Shown here: positions 31,989 to 42,191 of the stretch, piece by piece
Layout: the number at the start of each line of letters is the position of its first letter
Position numbering within the stretch: the first letter of the stretch is position 1
From: Symbiotaphrina buchneri
Lineage: Eukaryota; Ascomycota; Symbiotaphrinales; Symbiotaphrinaceae
Reading direction: 5' to 3'
DNA length: 64,000 bases
Assembly (NCBI GenBank): GCA_001599915.1
Contig: BCIG01000009.1
Coordinates: 682,001 to 746,000, forward strand
Made by a program: the position numbers and the translations under genes
The notes under the pieces: generated by a model
Databases searched by the model: none
What the model was told of the DNA's origin: nothing
Seen by the model: the letters and a program-made list of their open reading frames with translations, nothing else

Positions 31989-33467
31989 ATGTCTGAATCT
32001 CCCACACACCCCAGCATCCCGACCGCCTCTCCGCCCCCTTCACGCTCAGAAACCTCCCCGCCCGAGCCGCCCGACCCGCTGTCGGAACTCACCACGTCCG
32101 CTCTACCGCCCGCGGCAGCGCCCATCATCCACTCCGCCTGCGACGCCTGCCGCGCCTCCAAAGTCAAATGCAGCGGCGAGCGCTCGGGCGGCTGCGCATA
32201 CTGCCGCGCCCACGGCCTGGCATGCGTGTACAGCGCGCGACACCGCATGGGCAAGCCGCGCGGGACGAAGCATAAGCGGCGTACTGGCAGCGGGAGGAAA
32301 GTCGGTGCTGCCGAAAAATCTGCCTCTGCGAGAACCTATCCCCGGGAAGGGAAAGAGATTGGGGGAGGTGTGGCGGTCCAGTCAGCGGCAGACACGGAAC
32401 CGGAAGGGAGGACAGAGGGTGACGACGCATGGAACGATATCCTCGCCCGTTTACCGCCTGAGCGAAGCCCGGAAGACACTACGAAGAGGGCGGTGGATCC
32501 TCGCGTGCTGCGTCCGGATACGGCGCCCCGGCTATTGATGGAGAATTCGATTACCATTTCGGCGCGGCTGCTGGATGAGTTGGAAGTTGTTAACCGCTCG
32601 ATGCCGGGGCGGCATGCGACTGGCGGGGNATTGCTGCAGCATCAGCAGCAGCAGCAACATCATCATCATCTCGCAGAGCTAGAGCTAGAGCATGGCGAGG
32701 AGCAGGCGCATGTGCATGCGCAGGAGTGCACCTACAACAACCTCTTCACTACGCCGGGATTCTGTCAGAGCCACACACATACACATACTCACTCCCACGC
32801 CCACGCCTATCCATCACCTACCTCACCTCCCTCCCCTCCCTTCACTTCCTCACCACCCGCCCCTCTCACACCACCTCTCGCACCAGTCAAGGCCTCCTCC
32901 TCCTCCCCATCCTCCGAGCCCATCATTGCCTCCCTCCGCGCCCTGGAAGCAACACAGCAACGCATGACCCAGCTCCAGCGTCCTCCACCACTGGATCTGA
33001 TCCTGACGCTGAACCGGCGCGCTTTACGGGAAGCAGGACCGCTGCTTGAGCAGCCCGATCTACAGGAGGGTGGCACGGGATGCGGCTGCTGCTATCTTGT
33101 CGTCGTCGCACTAATTGATAACGTCACGGCGCTGTATGAGATTGCGTGTGGATATCTCTCTCTGCCTTCCCAGCACCGCGCCCCTGACCCCGTTCCCAAT
33201 ACTGGAGACCAACAACACCACCGCCTCCCCTCCATCCAAATCGGCACCTTCGCCCCCGATACAGAAACACAAGTGCGCTTGTGCGCGGCGACGCTGGTGC
33301 GGGAGCTGGAGCGCGTTGAGAGGGTGCTGGGGAAGCTGGGTGAGCGCACTGCGGATCGCGTCGTGCGGTACCCGCAGACTTTAAGGTTGTGGATGGCTAT
33401 GGTGGAGAGGGTGCAGGGGCTGAGGGCGTTGGCTACTACAGTGGCTAGTGGCGTGGTGGGAGGGTAG
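31989..33467 (+). CDS. AflR-like Zn2Cys6 transcription factor
   Basis: Single exon, 492 codons. A disordered Pro/Ser N-terminus precedes the cluster SACDACRASKVKCSGERSGGCAYCRAHGLACVY (about residues 50-81; CDAC-x6-C-x7-C-x2-C-x6-C) and a basic tail RHRMGKPRGTKHKRR that helps bind DNA. The middle is low complexity: Gln/His runs (about 32640-32670), a HTHTHTHSHAHAH run and Pro/Ser stretches, all from short repeats, so length may vary between strains. The C-terminal part, PLDLILTLNRRALREAGPLL, GCGCCYLVVVALIDNVTALYEIA, VRLCAATLVRELERVERVLGKL, is the AflR-type regulatory domain (PF08493) found in regulators of secondary-metabolite clusters. One unresolved base (32629) lies in the coding region. 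No biosynthetic core gene is within the window. Confidence 0.85.
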   Translation: MSESPTHPSIPTASPPPSRSETSPPEPPDPLSELTTSALPPAAAPIIHSACDACRASKVKCSGERSGGCAYCRAHGLACVYSARHRMGKPRGTKHKRRTGSGRKVGAAEKSASARTYPREGKEIGGGVAVQSAADTEPEGRTEGDDAWNDILARLPPERSPEDTTKRAVDPRVLRPDTAPRLLMENSITISARLLDELEVVNRSMPGRHATGGXLLQHQQQQQHHHHLAELELEHGEEQAHVHAQECTYNNLFTTPGFCQSHTHTHTHSHAHAYPSPTSPPSPPFTSSPPAPLTPPLAPVKASSSSPSSEPIIASLRALEATQQRMTQLQRPPPLDLILTLNRRALREAGPLLEQPDLQEGGTGCGCCYLVVVALIDNVTALYEIACGYLSLPSQHRAPDPVPNTGDQQHHRLPSIQIGTFAPDTETQVRLCAATLVRELERVERVLGKLGERTADRVVRYPQTLRLWMAMVERVQGLRALATTVASGVVGG

Positions 33468-33786
33468 ATGGTTGGTGACGTTTGGGAGGTTTGGGTGCCC
33501 ATCGCCAGGGTTTGGATAGATCTAGTCCACAGCGTGATGGTATTAATGAGGCGCTTGAAGGTATTCATTCGGGGATGGAGAAAGTAGTGGGACGAAATTA
33601 CAGACGGCGCGCAGCGAGTGCAATGTCGGTCTCGAATTTTTGAGATTTCTAGCTTTCTAGCTCTAGCGATCTATGCTCGAATGATGGATGCGTTAAAACG
33701 CTTTGGCATCAGGCTTGCTCTTTCCTTCACTTTCTCTACTCCTCGCTGAAGGATGTCATGTTTTGGCGTCCTCATGATACGACGCG
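33468..33786. other. Intergenic between convergent genes
   Basis: 3' flanks of the AflR-like regulator and the eight-exon SDR. Nothing seen. Confidence 0.5.
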
Positions 33787-35069
33787 CTAATAGCACGTGT
33801 ATCCTCCATCGATGATCTACGGATGTCCACATCAGCTTCTGCATGGTGGAGCAGGTGTGCATAAACACCTGTATGAAGAGGCAGGGGATGAAGTTACGTA
33901 CGAGATCGCTGCCAGTCATGTAACTGCTCGCATCGCTGGCCATGAAGACTGCGGCGCCGTTCATTTCACCAGGGTGGGCGAAGCGGCCCATGGGGGTTGC
34001 TCTGTCGATATGGTCAGATGTGAACAGGTCATGAAATCATTTGAAGGAGCAAGGTCCAGTGAGCAAGTATGACAAGACGAAGGAAAGAGAAATTGGAGGA
34101 AGAAAGATGCAGACGTACCCTTCACGATATTGCTCGCCGTCGCCCTCAGGTTTCTTGTCGGTGTCGAGGTACCCCGGGGAGAGAGAGTTGACACGAATGC
34201 CATGAGGAGCCCATCTAAAGGCAGGGAAGTGAGCAAGGTCCCCAAAGCCGGGTATGACAATCAGACATACTCGCACGCCAGACTCTTCATCATCTGAGTC
34301 ACCGCCGCTTTGCTCTGCGTACCTGTCAACCACCACTCCACACTTTCCCTCCCTCTTTTAAACTCACCGCGTTATACGCAACCTGCCTCTGGGGACGATT
34401 CACAATCTTCGCGCTCATACTGCTGACCATGATAATACTACCCCCCTTCTTACTGGCCATCATATGCTTCGCCACCTCGCGCGCCCAGAAAAACGTCCCG
34501 TCCACATTCACCTGCATGACCTTGCGGAACGTCTCGCCATCAAGTTCTTCAGCGGGATTCTCATGCACGATGCCGGCGTTGGTGATCAGCACGTCGATGC
34601 CGCCAAAATCCATGACGATCTTTTCCACGGTCTCGCGCACACCATCTTCGGAGGAAACGTCGCACTCATAGGCGGCGACTTTAGGCATGGAGGATGGTTC
34701 GAAGCCTTTTTCGGTCCTGAGGGTTTCGAGAATGGAGGAGACGGATTCGGAGGCGGTGCCTTGGGAGAGGTCGATGCAGGCGCTGGTGTGGGCAGCAAGT
34801 TAGTTAAGGAACGATGAGGGGATGGTAGGAGCGATACCCGTTGGCGCCCGATTCGACGCAAGCAGTGAGCATCTCCTTGCCTAGACCCTTGGATGCGCTG
34901 CGCTATGTCAGTTTGGTAGTTAGAACTGGAAACCTAGCGCGGAGAAAACCCCGTAACTGCAAGGCCACACGCGTTAGTGGCAGCTCTTCAAGAGCGAGCC
35001 GTGCACACGACACTCACCGACACAAGTCTTGCCCTCGAGCGAGAATATGGGCAGCGTACGTGGAGCCAT
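33787..35069 (-). CDS. SDR, sorbose/xylulose reductase-like, eight exons
   Basis: Exons on the minus strand: 35069-35018, 34956-34950, 34897-34838, 34782-34368, 34314-34271, 34214-34119, 34001-33902, 33816-33787; total 267 residues, all junctions in phase. The second exon is only 7 nt; with it the start reads EGKTCVVTGASKGLGKEML, the TGxxxGxG cofactor loop. Then CIDLSQ (Asp at the end of beta-2, NAD-like), YECDVSSEDGV, VLITNAGIVHENP, MVSSMSAKIVNRPQRQVAYNASKAAV (catalytic Ser and YxxxK), CEWAPHGIRVNSLSPGYLDT and the end TGSDLIIDGGYTCY. Layout and C-terminal DGGYT match fungal polyol/ketose reductases (sorbose reductase, arabinitol or mannitol dehydrogenase-like). Probably cytosolic sugar-alcohol interconversion; exact substrate unknown. 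The weak donor after the micro-exon (GTTTTC) is the least sure point. Confidence 0.87.
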
Positions 35070-36127
35070 GATGGCGATGGTTCGATGTGCGAAGTGGCTG
35101 GCTGTAAGATGGAGTCTCGAGGTGAGGGCAGCCTTGAGCATGGGAGAAGGAGATGGCGGTGTTGGGGAGGATGGGAAAGTTGGGGGATCGGCGGCTAAAG
35201 AAATGGGATTCTGGACCCTGTCGATGTCGCTTTGTGGTGACGTCGGTGCCGTCGCCAAGGCTGTCGCGGAAGTCACGCCCAGCCAGTAGACAGTGGCTTT
35301 TCGTCTGGTCTTTTATTCTTTAAAAAGATTGAAGTAGAGTGATTGTGTAGAATTGATTTGCTAGGAACTCAAAGTCGTAATTTAAAAGGTAGAGGGCGAG
35401 GCAGTGAATGCTCATTGCAGACTGCGGTGAAGACACACCTACAGTCAAAGCTGGCTGTCACACAGATGACGTCTGCTGTCTTACAGACTGTATGAGGATG
35501 ACGGACATTGTACACAGCTTGGGCACTTACATTCACATCACCGTAACTGAAATGACACGGGAAACAATTTTTTACCGACCCCCAATGGTGCTGATGCCTC
35601 TCCAACGAATCCTGCACACAGATTTGAGGGTGGATCTTGAGTTCAACCTCTTAAAGACATACCGCACAAAGACCAAGGATCTTGAGCAAAGTGCCCTGGG
35701 AGATAAAGATCTGTGGGGGGTCTGTGAGGGAAGCCATCGTCTTGTTCATTGAACCCTGGGTGCCGCCAACTTGTTGTCGTCAGCATTGCTTTCACGGAGC
35801 TGCAACATGGGTATGAGAACGTCAACTGCACCAACTTCACCAATCTGCGATTGGACCACCTAGTCCGAGGGATTGAGGGAAGCACTGAATGTCATGATGT
35901 TCGCAATATTCACATTGGCTTGTCCTGCAGGAGATAAAAGCCACGAAACCATGCCTTCAAGGACACTATGACAATCAAAGCGCAGCAAGCATCAACCCCA
36001 TCACCCGCAAAGAACCTCCCCAGCCCGAAAACACACCAATAATCGACATACACCACAGCGTCTTCAGATTTGCAACCAGCGACTATCCCAGATCACAGAA
36101 CCAGAGCATCATCTGCCACAGCTCAAG
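35070..36127. other. Intergenic, 1.1 kb
   Basis: Upstream regions of the SDR (-) and the first small Cys-rich gene (+). An ATG frame at 35408-35752 (114 codons) has no family likeness and I do not call it. Confidence 0.5.
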
Positions 36128-36337
36128 ATGTGTGACGGGTGGTGGAACCGGTTCCGAGGGTGCGGACACTACGAGATCGAATACTCGCTCCCAGGGCTGT
36201 GCGGGAATCCAACCTTTTGCTTCATTCCTTTCTGGCGGGATTTAGCTCGCAGAAAAGATGGGAATTGTACCAAATGCGCCCACGCAGCTAAATTCAAGCC
36301 GAAGAATGATGGTAAAAAGCAAGAGGCAGCGGGGTAA
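36128..36337 (+). CDS. Small Cys-rich CGH protein 1
   Basis: A 69-codon ATG frame (CAAGATGTGTGAC). The product opens MCDGWW and has Cys at 2, 12, 25, 31, 47 and 50 with His at 14 in CGHY; the last pair is CTKC. The tail is basic (KFKPKNDGKK). No signal peptide, so probably intracellular and zinc-binding. A second gene 550 bp downstream (36888) encodes a related protein with the same order of residues, which argues that both are real. I do not know a named family; short CGH-containing proteins occur as hypotheticals in many fungi. Function unknown. Confidence 0.6.
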   Translation: MCDGWWNRFRGCGHYEIEYSLPGLCGNPTFCFIPFWRDLARRKDGNCTKCAHAAKFKPKNDGKKQEAAG

Positions 36338-36887
36338 TATGGAGCCCTGTAGGGATTCTGGTTTTTCGGGAAGGCAATTGACGGGTCTGCATGCGTGTTC
36401 TTGATCAAAACGTAATAAAATTGCATTTCTTCCACGGCACAGACGTGTTGTGACATCTATATCATGCTCAGCCTCAGTCATCAACAGTAACGTCTTGCTG
36501 TGTGTACGCTCAAAGATGAGTGGCGGAGTTCGTCACTGCCCTCACGTAGGCATTGACGGACTCCATCGTTTCCACATGTCACCCTGCGGCGATATTGAAC
36601 AATGATGACGCGGCGCCTTTCCCGGATATCGACAGAGGGAGGATATATAATCCGCGATAGGACCTGTCGAGGAGAACACCATGACTGACTCTTTGTCTAT
36701 GATTAACATCTCTTGAGACCTTGACTCGACAGCAAGCAGTTCTCTGCTACCCTGCACACAAGCACCTACTTGGTCCACACATTCTCTTCCAAGACATCAA
36801 GAGCTAAACAGAAAGCACACTGAATCCCAGACGTGCTCCACTCACTTACAGCATACCAGCAGCAAACACCACACCAGCCTAGCCACA
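36338..36887. other. Intergenic between the two small Cys-rich genes
   Basis: 3' flank of the first gene and promoter of the second, including a TATA box at 36644. Nothing else seen. Confidence 0.5.
36644..36650 (+). promoter_or_regulatory. Possible TATA box
   Basis: TATATAA, about 240 bp before the ATG at 36888; a fairly long leader would follow. Confidence 0.3.
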
Positions 36888-37061
36888 ATGTGTGACGTCG
36901 ACACCTGGATCTATGACTGTGGTCATTTCTACTTCCGTTTCCGATATACCTGCCCACAAGGAAGATGTCCCGACTTGAAATTGAGAGTCGTCGAGGAAAT
37001 ACACAAACAAGGAGACTGTATACAGTGTAGACAGGATAAACAGGCTAAAACGAATACTTAG
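36888..37061 (+). CDS. Small Cys-rich CGH protein 2
   Basis: A 57-codon gene beginning CACAATGTGTGAC. The product opens MCDVDTW and has Cys at 2, 11, 22, 27, 44 and 47 with His at 13 in CGHF, ending in CIQC and a basic tail. Its pattern C-x8-CGH-x8-C-x4-C-x16-C-x2-C nearly repeats that of the neighbour (C-x9-CGH-x10-C-x5-C-x15-C-x2-C) although overall identity is low, so the pair looks like an old tandem duplication. One zinc or two could be held by the six Cys and one His. Function unknown. Confidence 0.6.
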   Translation: MCDVDTWIYDCGHFYFRFRYTCPQGRCPDLKLRVVEEIHKQGDCIQCRQDKQAKTNT

Positions 37062-38015
37062 ACAAGAGGATAGACAATGTGAAGGGAATAAACAGTGATA
37101 CCACTGGCACTGGGGTGCTCGCTCTTAGGTTTCTTTCTCCGCGGTCATTGATCTCTTGCGTTCGTTGGCATTGGCTTATAGGAACGGGTAGTCAAATCGG
37201 AGTTGGGCAAGGATGCGTCTGGACTCCAAAAGAAAGTTTGAGAGAGACCGGGTATCCCTCGGGTGGTACTTCTTAGCCTTTAATCTATCATGAAACTAGA
37301 ATCTATCGATTCTGAGCAATGGATATATCACCCATACCCTGGCCGCAAAATGCCTTTGCCCGGCCCAACAGTCTTCGCGCTTACGCTAGAGTGAGCGTGG
37401 CGAGTAAGATAGGATTTAGATAGGCTCAATGACCCCTTCTGGCCCCTCTGCAACCCTAGCCCTCCACACTCCGCCATCCGATCGCTCCGTATATCCAGGC
37501 CTCGAGCAACCCTCCGTCGCGCTACTAAAAAGCTTCTCGGATATAAACTTTCCTTCCCGCGCCCAATCATATCTCCGACCGGAAACTCTATCTTCGCGCT
37601 CTCTCATTACTCCTCGGCGCCGATAAGCCTCTGATACGCTAGAGCCAAGACCTTCCAAGACGCAAATCCCCGACAACTCTCCCACTTCCAGAGGACCGCG
37701 TTTGGGATTGCGAGAAAGATCCCGATAAACATGCGTTTCTTATCAGAGCTTATCAGCGAACCGCGTTGCGGAGTTGCCCTTACTTCGAGACGGGGAATTC
37801 AGGACGGGGAATCTTAAGATAACGAGCGCGCAACGACGGGCAACGGATAAGGGAAGATTGTTATTTAGAGCGCGCCGATCCCACTGTTCGCCGCGCAACC
37901 TAGAGGATAGCTGAACGGCATAAGAGCGTTGACCTTCGTCGGCCAGGTCAATCCATCACTTCTCAAGATTCACCGTCTCAGCTGGGTTCAGAGATTCGAA
38001 GTGTATCAATCCAGC
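37062..38015. other. Intergenic, 0.95 kb
   Basis: No gene recognised. Short hairpin-like sequence around 37377-37397 (GCGCTTACGCTAGAGTGAGCG). The right part is the promoter of the UNC93-like gene. Confidence 0.5.
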
Positions 38016-39694
38016 ATGTCTGAAGCTAAAGCGCCTCAAGCGGCGACCGCCACTACCACCACGCCCGACACAATCTCGCCGGCGGCATCTGTGGACAACG
38101 CAGAGGGCCAGACACAGGAGGTGAAGCTCAGCTCGTGGCGTTGGCGCGCACCCTATGTGCAGAGCGCGTATTGCTCTGCCATCTGTGGTGGTACCGCGGG
38201 GCTGTATGTCGCGATGACGGGCCTGGGTAAGTGGTGCTCCCAACCAGCTGGAATCCCTTCACTGGTCGCAGCGTTGCATGCGCATCTCCCTAGCGAGCAA
38301 GGCGCTGACGCGATTCTGGGACAGGCGCGGGAGGCGGCAAGCCTTCGTCGCAGACTGTGGCCTCGGAGACCAACGCGATCGAAGACGGCGTGTGGGCCAT
38401 CGCGTCGCTCTTTGGAGGCTTCCTTCTGAACCGATATGGCCCGGCGATCACGCTTGCGCTGGGCGCCTCGGGCTTTCCGCTCTATGTCGCCGGCTTCTGG
38501 ATCTATGATCAGACGGGCAGGGCGTGGGTGCCCCCCTTCATGGGTGCGTTGAGCGGCGTTACTGCCGGTGCTCTGTGGGCGGTGGAGAACTGGATTGCGA
38601 CGTTCTATCCTGAGGAAGGGAGGAAGGGCTTCTATATCTACACCAACTGGGCGGTATGTGTGCTTCCTGGCTCTCTCATTACGTAAGTCAAAGACTGATC
38701 TCAAGAAAAGCTCATCAAAACCGGTGCAGTCATCGGCTCCCTCATCGCGCTCGGCATCAATATCAACCGCACCGAGGCTTCTGTCTCGTGGTATCTGTAC
38801 CTGGTCTTCCTACTGATCATGGTCGGCGCCACCATCGCCGCCTGCTTCGTGGCGAACCCACGCACCCTGCGCCGGAACGACGGCACCGCATTAGCCATCT
38901 TCAAAGTCCCCACCGTGCGCGAAGAGCTCTCCGCCTTTGCCGAAGCGTTCCGCACACCCCAAATCCTCCTGATGCTGCTCCCGCTCTTCGTCGCCGAGTC
39001 GTACCTCTCCCCGCACAGCTCCTTCAACAGCTACAGCTTCACGCTCCGGACACGCACACTCAACAACCTCCTCTACTGGCTGATCCAGATCCCCGTCGGC
39101 TACTTGCACTCGCTGATCGCCGACAACCCGCGCATGGGCCGGCGCAAGCGGGCGTTCACACTCACGACCTTCGTCGCCGTCTTCGTCACCGCGGGCTTCA
39201 TCGGCGCGGAAATCATCACGAGCCAGAAGGCCTACCGCGACCGCTCCAAGGCCGGGCCGGGCATGGACTGGGCGGACGAGGGCTACGGCGGGCGGCTGGT
39301 GCTGTACCTGGTGTGGGGCTGCAGCTACTGCCTGTTCTTCCAGCTGCGGCTGTGGTTCATGGGCAGCCTGTCGAACTCGCCCGAGAAGCTGGCGCGCTAC
39401 TGTGGGCTGATCCCGGCGTTCCAGGCGGCGGGTATTGCGATTGCGTTTGGCATCGATGCGGTTAAGCCGGCGTATTGGAAGGAGTTTACGGTTTGGTTCT
39501 CGCTGTTTGCGGCTGCGTTTGTGTGTTTGTATGTGCTGGCTTGGAAGTATGTTACCGACACGAATTATTTCAAGGAGGAGAGAGTCGTGGTCCCCGTGCA
39601 TTGGGCGGAGGATTTGGGCGTCCATGAGACAGTCGATGTGCAGACTGGTCTTGCGAGAGTGGATGGCGCTCCGGTGGGCGAGAAGACGTTGTAG
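38016..39694 (+). CDS. UNC93-like MFS membrane protein
   Basis: Three exons (38016-38226, 38325-38653, 38711-39694) over introns of 98 and 57 nt give 507 residues. The start is the first ATG in frame (AGCATGTCTGAAGC). After about 45 hydrophilic residues come roughly 11 membrane segments: YVQSAYCSAICGGTAGLYVAMTGLG, EDGVWAIASLFGGFLLNRYGP, YVAGFWIYDQTG, GALWAVENWIATFYPEEGRKGFYIYTNWA, LIALGININR and others. These agree with the fungal UNC93/DUF895 branch of the MFS. Animal UNC93 proteins regulate channels or receptor traffic; the fungal ones are uncharacterised and may be transporters. The C-terminus is cytosolic (ETVDVQTGLARVDG). Complete, no faults seen. Confidence 0.87.
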
Positions 39695-40029
39695 ATATGT
39701 GGATGTCTCAGGGTTGGAGGGAGATATGGATGGTACACAGCTGGTTCTTGTTGGTAGAGACTGATCGTACAGCTTTAGTCGCTTCTGCTCGAGAGTTCAA
39801 GTAGAACATGGACATTTTGTGTCCGATTTCTTTAGATGCACTTTAACGCATGAAGAATCATCAACAACCGAGCTGCATTGAGATGTGTGTTGTTAAAGGA
39901 TATCTGCGAGCCTTCAGGACTTCCCGTGTGATGACGTAGCTCGGCAGCATCCCTGCTTGACATGCCTCCAACTTCTCGATCAGCATCCAATTGCTCAGAC
40001 ACCATCCAATACCTATCACTACTAGGACA
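39695..40029. other. Intergenic, 0.33 kb
   Basis: 3' flank of the UNC93-like gene and promoter of the next gene. Nothing else seen. Confidence 0.45.
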
Positions 40030-41226
40030 ATGGAAGAAGAAGACATCGTCTACCGCAACGCCTACGCGCAGCTCCTCGCAGACGGCTCACTGACATTCAC
40101 CACCGCCCCACCGCCCGTTCCGCCCAAAAGCCCCGCGCGCAGCATCAGCCCCTTCTCCGACTCCACACGCAGCATTCCCCCCACGCCAGTGGCGCCTACC
40201 TCACCTTCACACCCGCTCACGCACAACTCTCCCCAATCTCGGGCACAGTCATACTCGAACGGCACTACGCAGAACGGGCCGTCGTCGCCAAATTTCTCCC
40301 GCAAGCTGAGCATCACCCGCAAGCCGCCGCGCAAGCGGCCAGAGGAGTTCCGACCTTATTTACAGGGCATAGAGACGCACCATGTGCTCGAGACGCCGGA
40401 CTTGACGCCCATCTCGGAGCACACGGACGCGTCGTCTCTGTTTTCGCTGCCGGTTCGTGCGGCTACGTCCGAACAGACTGAGAAATCTGGAGCGGCGAGG
40501 GATAGTGGGACCAGCTCTGGGACGACTGGGACGGAGCAGCCGCCGCGGTATTCGCAACTTACGGAAACCCAATCCGGGGTGCTGCAGAAAGGTCCGCTGT
40601 CTACCCTCGGAAATAATGATCTCCCTCAGAAGGTCCCTCTCGAAGCCACGGGAAAAGTCCCCCCGCTGCCGCTGATGGTCGACGGCACGCTGATCCGGCC
40701 CGCGTTTCCTACTGCATTGACGGCATATTCGCTCTCCGCCGCCCTCGACAGCGGCGCCAAACGAATCATCATCTCCCGACACATGCACCCCAATACCCTC
40801 CCACCAGCGAACCCCTCACGCCACGAGACGCAAGAAATATACACGCTCGCCAGCATTCCCATGCTTGGTCTGGAGCGGCACCCAGCGATCTGCGAACTGC
40901 GCTCTCCCTCCTCCAACAACAGTATCGGCACAGTCAGCATCTCCCTCTCCTTCCGTGGGTTGAAAGCAGAAGTGATAGTCAAGGACAAGACGAGGCTGAA
41001 GTTGGAGAAGGGCCGTTGGGTGGATGCGCGCGGAGAGGTGGTGGCGTATGAGGGACGTGGGATGGGCAGGGATTTTTTGGGGCTGCGGAGTGGGGTTGAG
41101 GAAGGGGTAAGGGATCTGGTGGTGGCGGGTTGGTGTGCGAAGATTTGGTTGAGAGGGTCGGGGGTGGGGAGGAGAGGGCTGGGGAGGGAGGAGGGGTTGA
41201 GGAAGGAGTGGGGCTTGGAGAGGTAG
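40030..41226 (+). CDS. Uncharacterised protein with disordered N-terminus
   Basis: Single exon of 398 codons from the first ATG of the frame (GACAATGGAAG). Residues 1-210 are Ser/Pro/Thr-rich and disordered with PPPVPPKSPARS-type SH3-binding-like pieces and basic RKPPRKRPEE. Residues about 215-380 look folded: DGTLIRPAFPTALTAYSLSAAL, KRIIISRHMHPN, EIYTLASIPMLGLERHPAICELRS, ISLSFRGLKAEVIVKD and RDFLGLRSGVEEGVRDLVVAGWCAKIWLRG. I do not recognise the domain. No signal peptide or membrane segment. The length and the conserved-looking C-terminal half support a real gene. Confidence 0.65.
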   Translation: MEEEDIVYRNAYAQLLADGSLTFTTAPPPVPPKSPARSISPFSDSTRSIPPTPVAPTSPSHPLTHNSPQSRAQSYSNGTTQNGPSSPNFSRKLSITRKPPRKRPEEFRPYLQGIETHHVLETPDLTPISEHTDASSLFSLPVRAATSEQTEKSGAARDSGTSSGTTGTEQPPRYSQLTETQSGVLQKGPLSTLGNNDLPQKVPLEATGKVPPLPLMVDGTLIRPAFPTALTAYSLSAALDSGAKRIIISRHMHPNTLPPANPSRHETQEIYTLASIPMLGLERHPAICELRSPSSNNSIGTVSISLSFRGLKAEVIVKDKTRLKLEKGRWVDARGEVVAYEGRGMGRDFLGLRSGVEEGVRDLVVAGWCAKIWLRGSGVGRRGLGREEGLRKEWGLER

Positions 41227-42191
41227 GGAGGGAGTTAGTGAGGTGAGTCTTGATGATTTATTGCTGGACTTGAGTTGATATTTTTATAGCCCTAAGATCT
41301 TATGATTATATGATCGGTCATGCATGGGCTCTTGCCTGACGAGGCAGGTTGATTAAGACGGTTGGCGCCTGCCCTGTTATGGACAACACAAAATCTACAA
41401 CGAGGAAAAAGTAAAGGAAAAAGAAACACGTCGGAGATTAAAACAAAGATGCATGAAGAGCTCCTACAGATTGGCACTCGCGAATCGTTCACTGCAGTCT
41501 TGCAAAAGTTGGATCACTTTTGTACCTGTGCTAGTTGTGGCCTTTTCAGAGATCAGTGCTAGTGGATCGAGGTGGATATCCGCCGGGATGTGGCTTGGGC
41601 CCTGGCGACCCAACAAGCCTCCTAACTGAGAGGCAACTCCAGTCCACGGAAACTGCGTTAAGGATAACCAAGAGAGTGGCAGATACATCCAGGGTATCGA
41701 GGGGATCTACTCGTTCCGGGTGAGATTGTCCCTATCATGTAACACCAACAGGACGGGCCTACGTGGCAACACAGAGCACCCACTGTTGAGCGCCTGGACG
41801 GGATGGAGATGTGCTCGAATTCCAAGCGATAATTTCAGCGGCCCGGCCATGCCTGACTAGGAGCTACCGCATTTTGAAGCCTTTTACGTGTAACTCTCGA
41901 GGTATGGCTATCCGTGCCTCTAGAAGGGTCTTGGCCTAGGGCGGTAATGCAACCAGACGCTAAGAATATCAGAATCCCAACGCGAAATGGGTAGGGGACG
42001 ACATTGTCTGCTGTTTCGAAGGTACTCCACACCGTGAATAGAGCCTTTCACAGTCCCTAGTAATATGCTGAATGGAATTAGAGAGAGATCTGCTGCCTTA
42101 TGTAGTCAGTCCAAGTAAACCCCATTTATCCATGTCTTTCCAAAGATCCACCGCTCTCCTTCATTGTCCCCTCATTTATCCTTCTCCTCGC
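41227..42191. other. Intergenic, 1.0 kb
   Basis: 3' flanks of the unknown protein and of the P450. No gene or repeat recognised. Confidence 0.5.

Noticed and set aside
35408-35752. 114-codon ATG frame upstream of the small Cys-rich pair
   Set aside because: Has some cysteines but not the CGH/CxxC order of the two genes and no other support.
38656-39465. 269-codon plus-strand frame overlapping the UNC93-like gene
   Set aside because: His/Arg/Pro-rich shadow of the third exon in another frame; the real frame has membrane segments.
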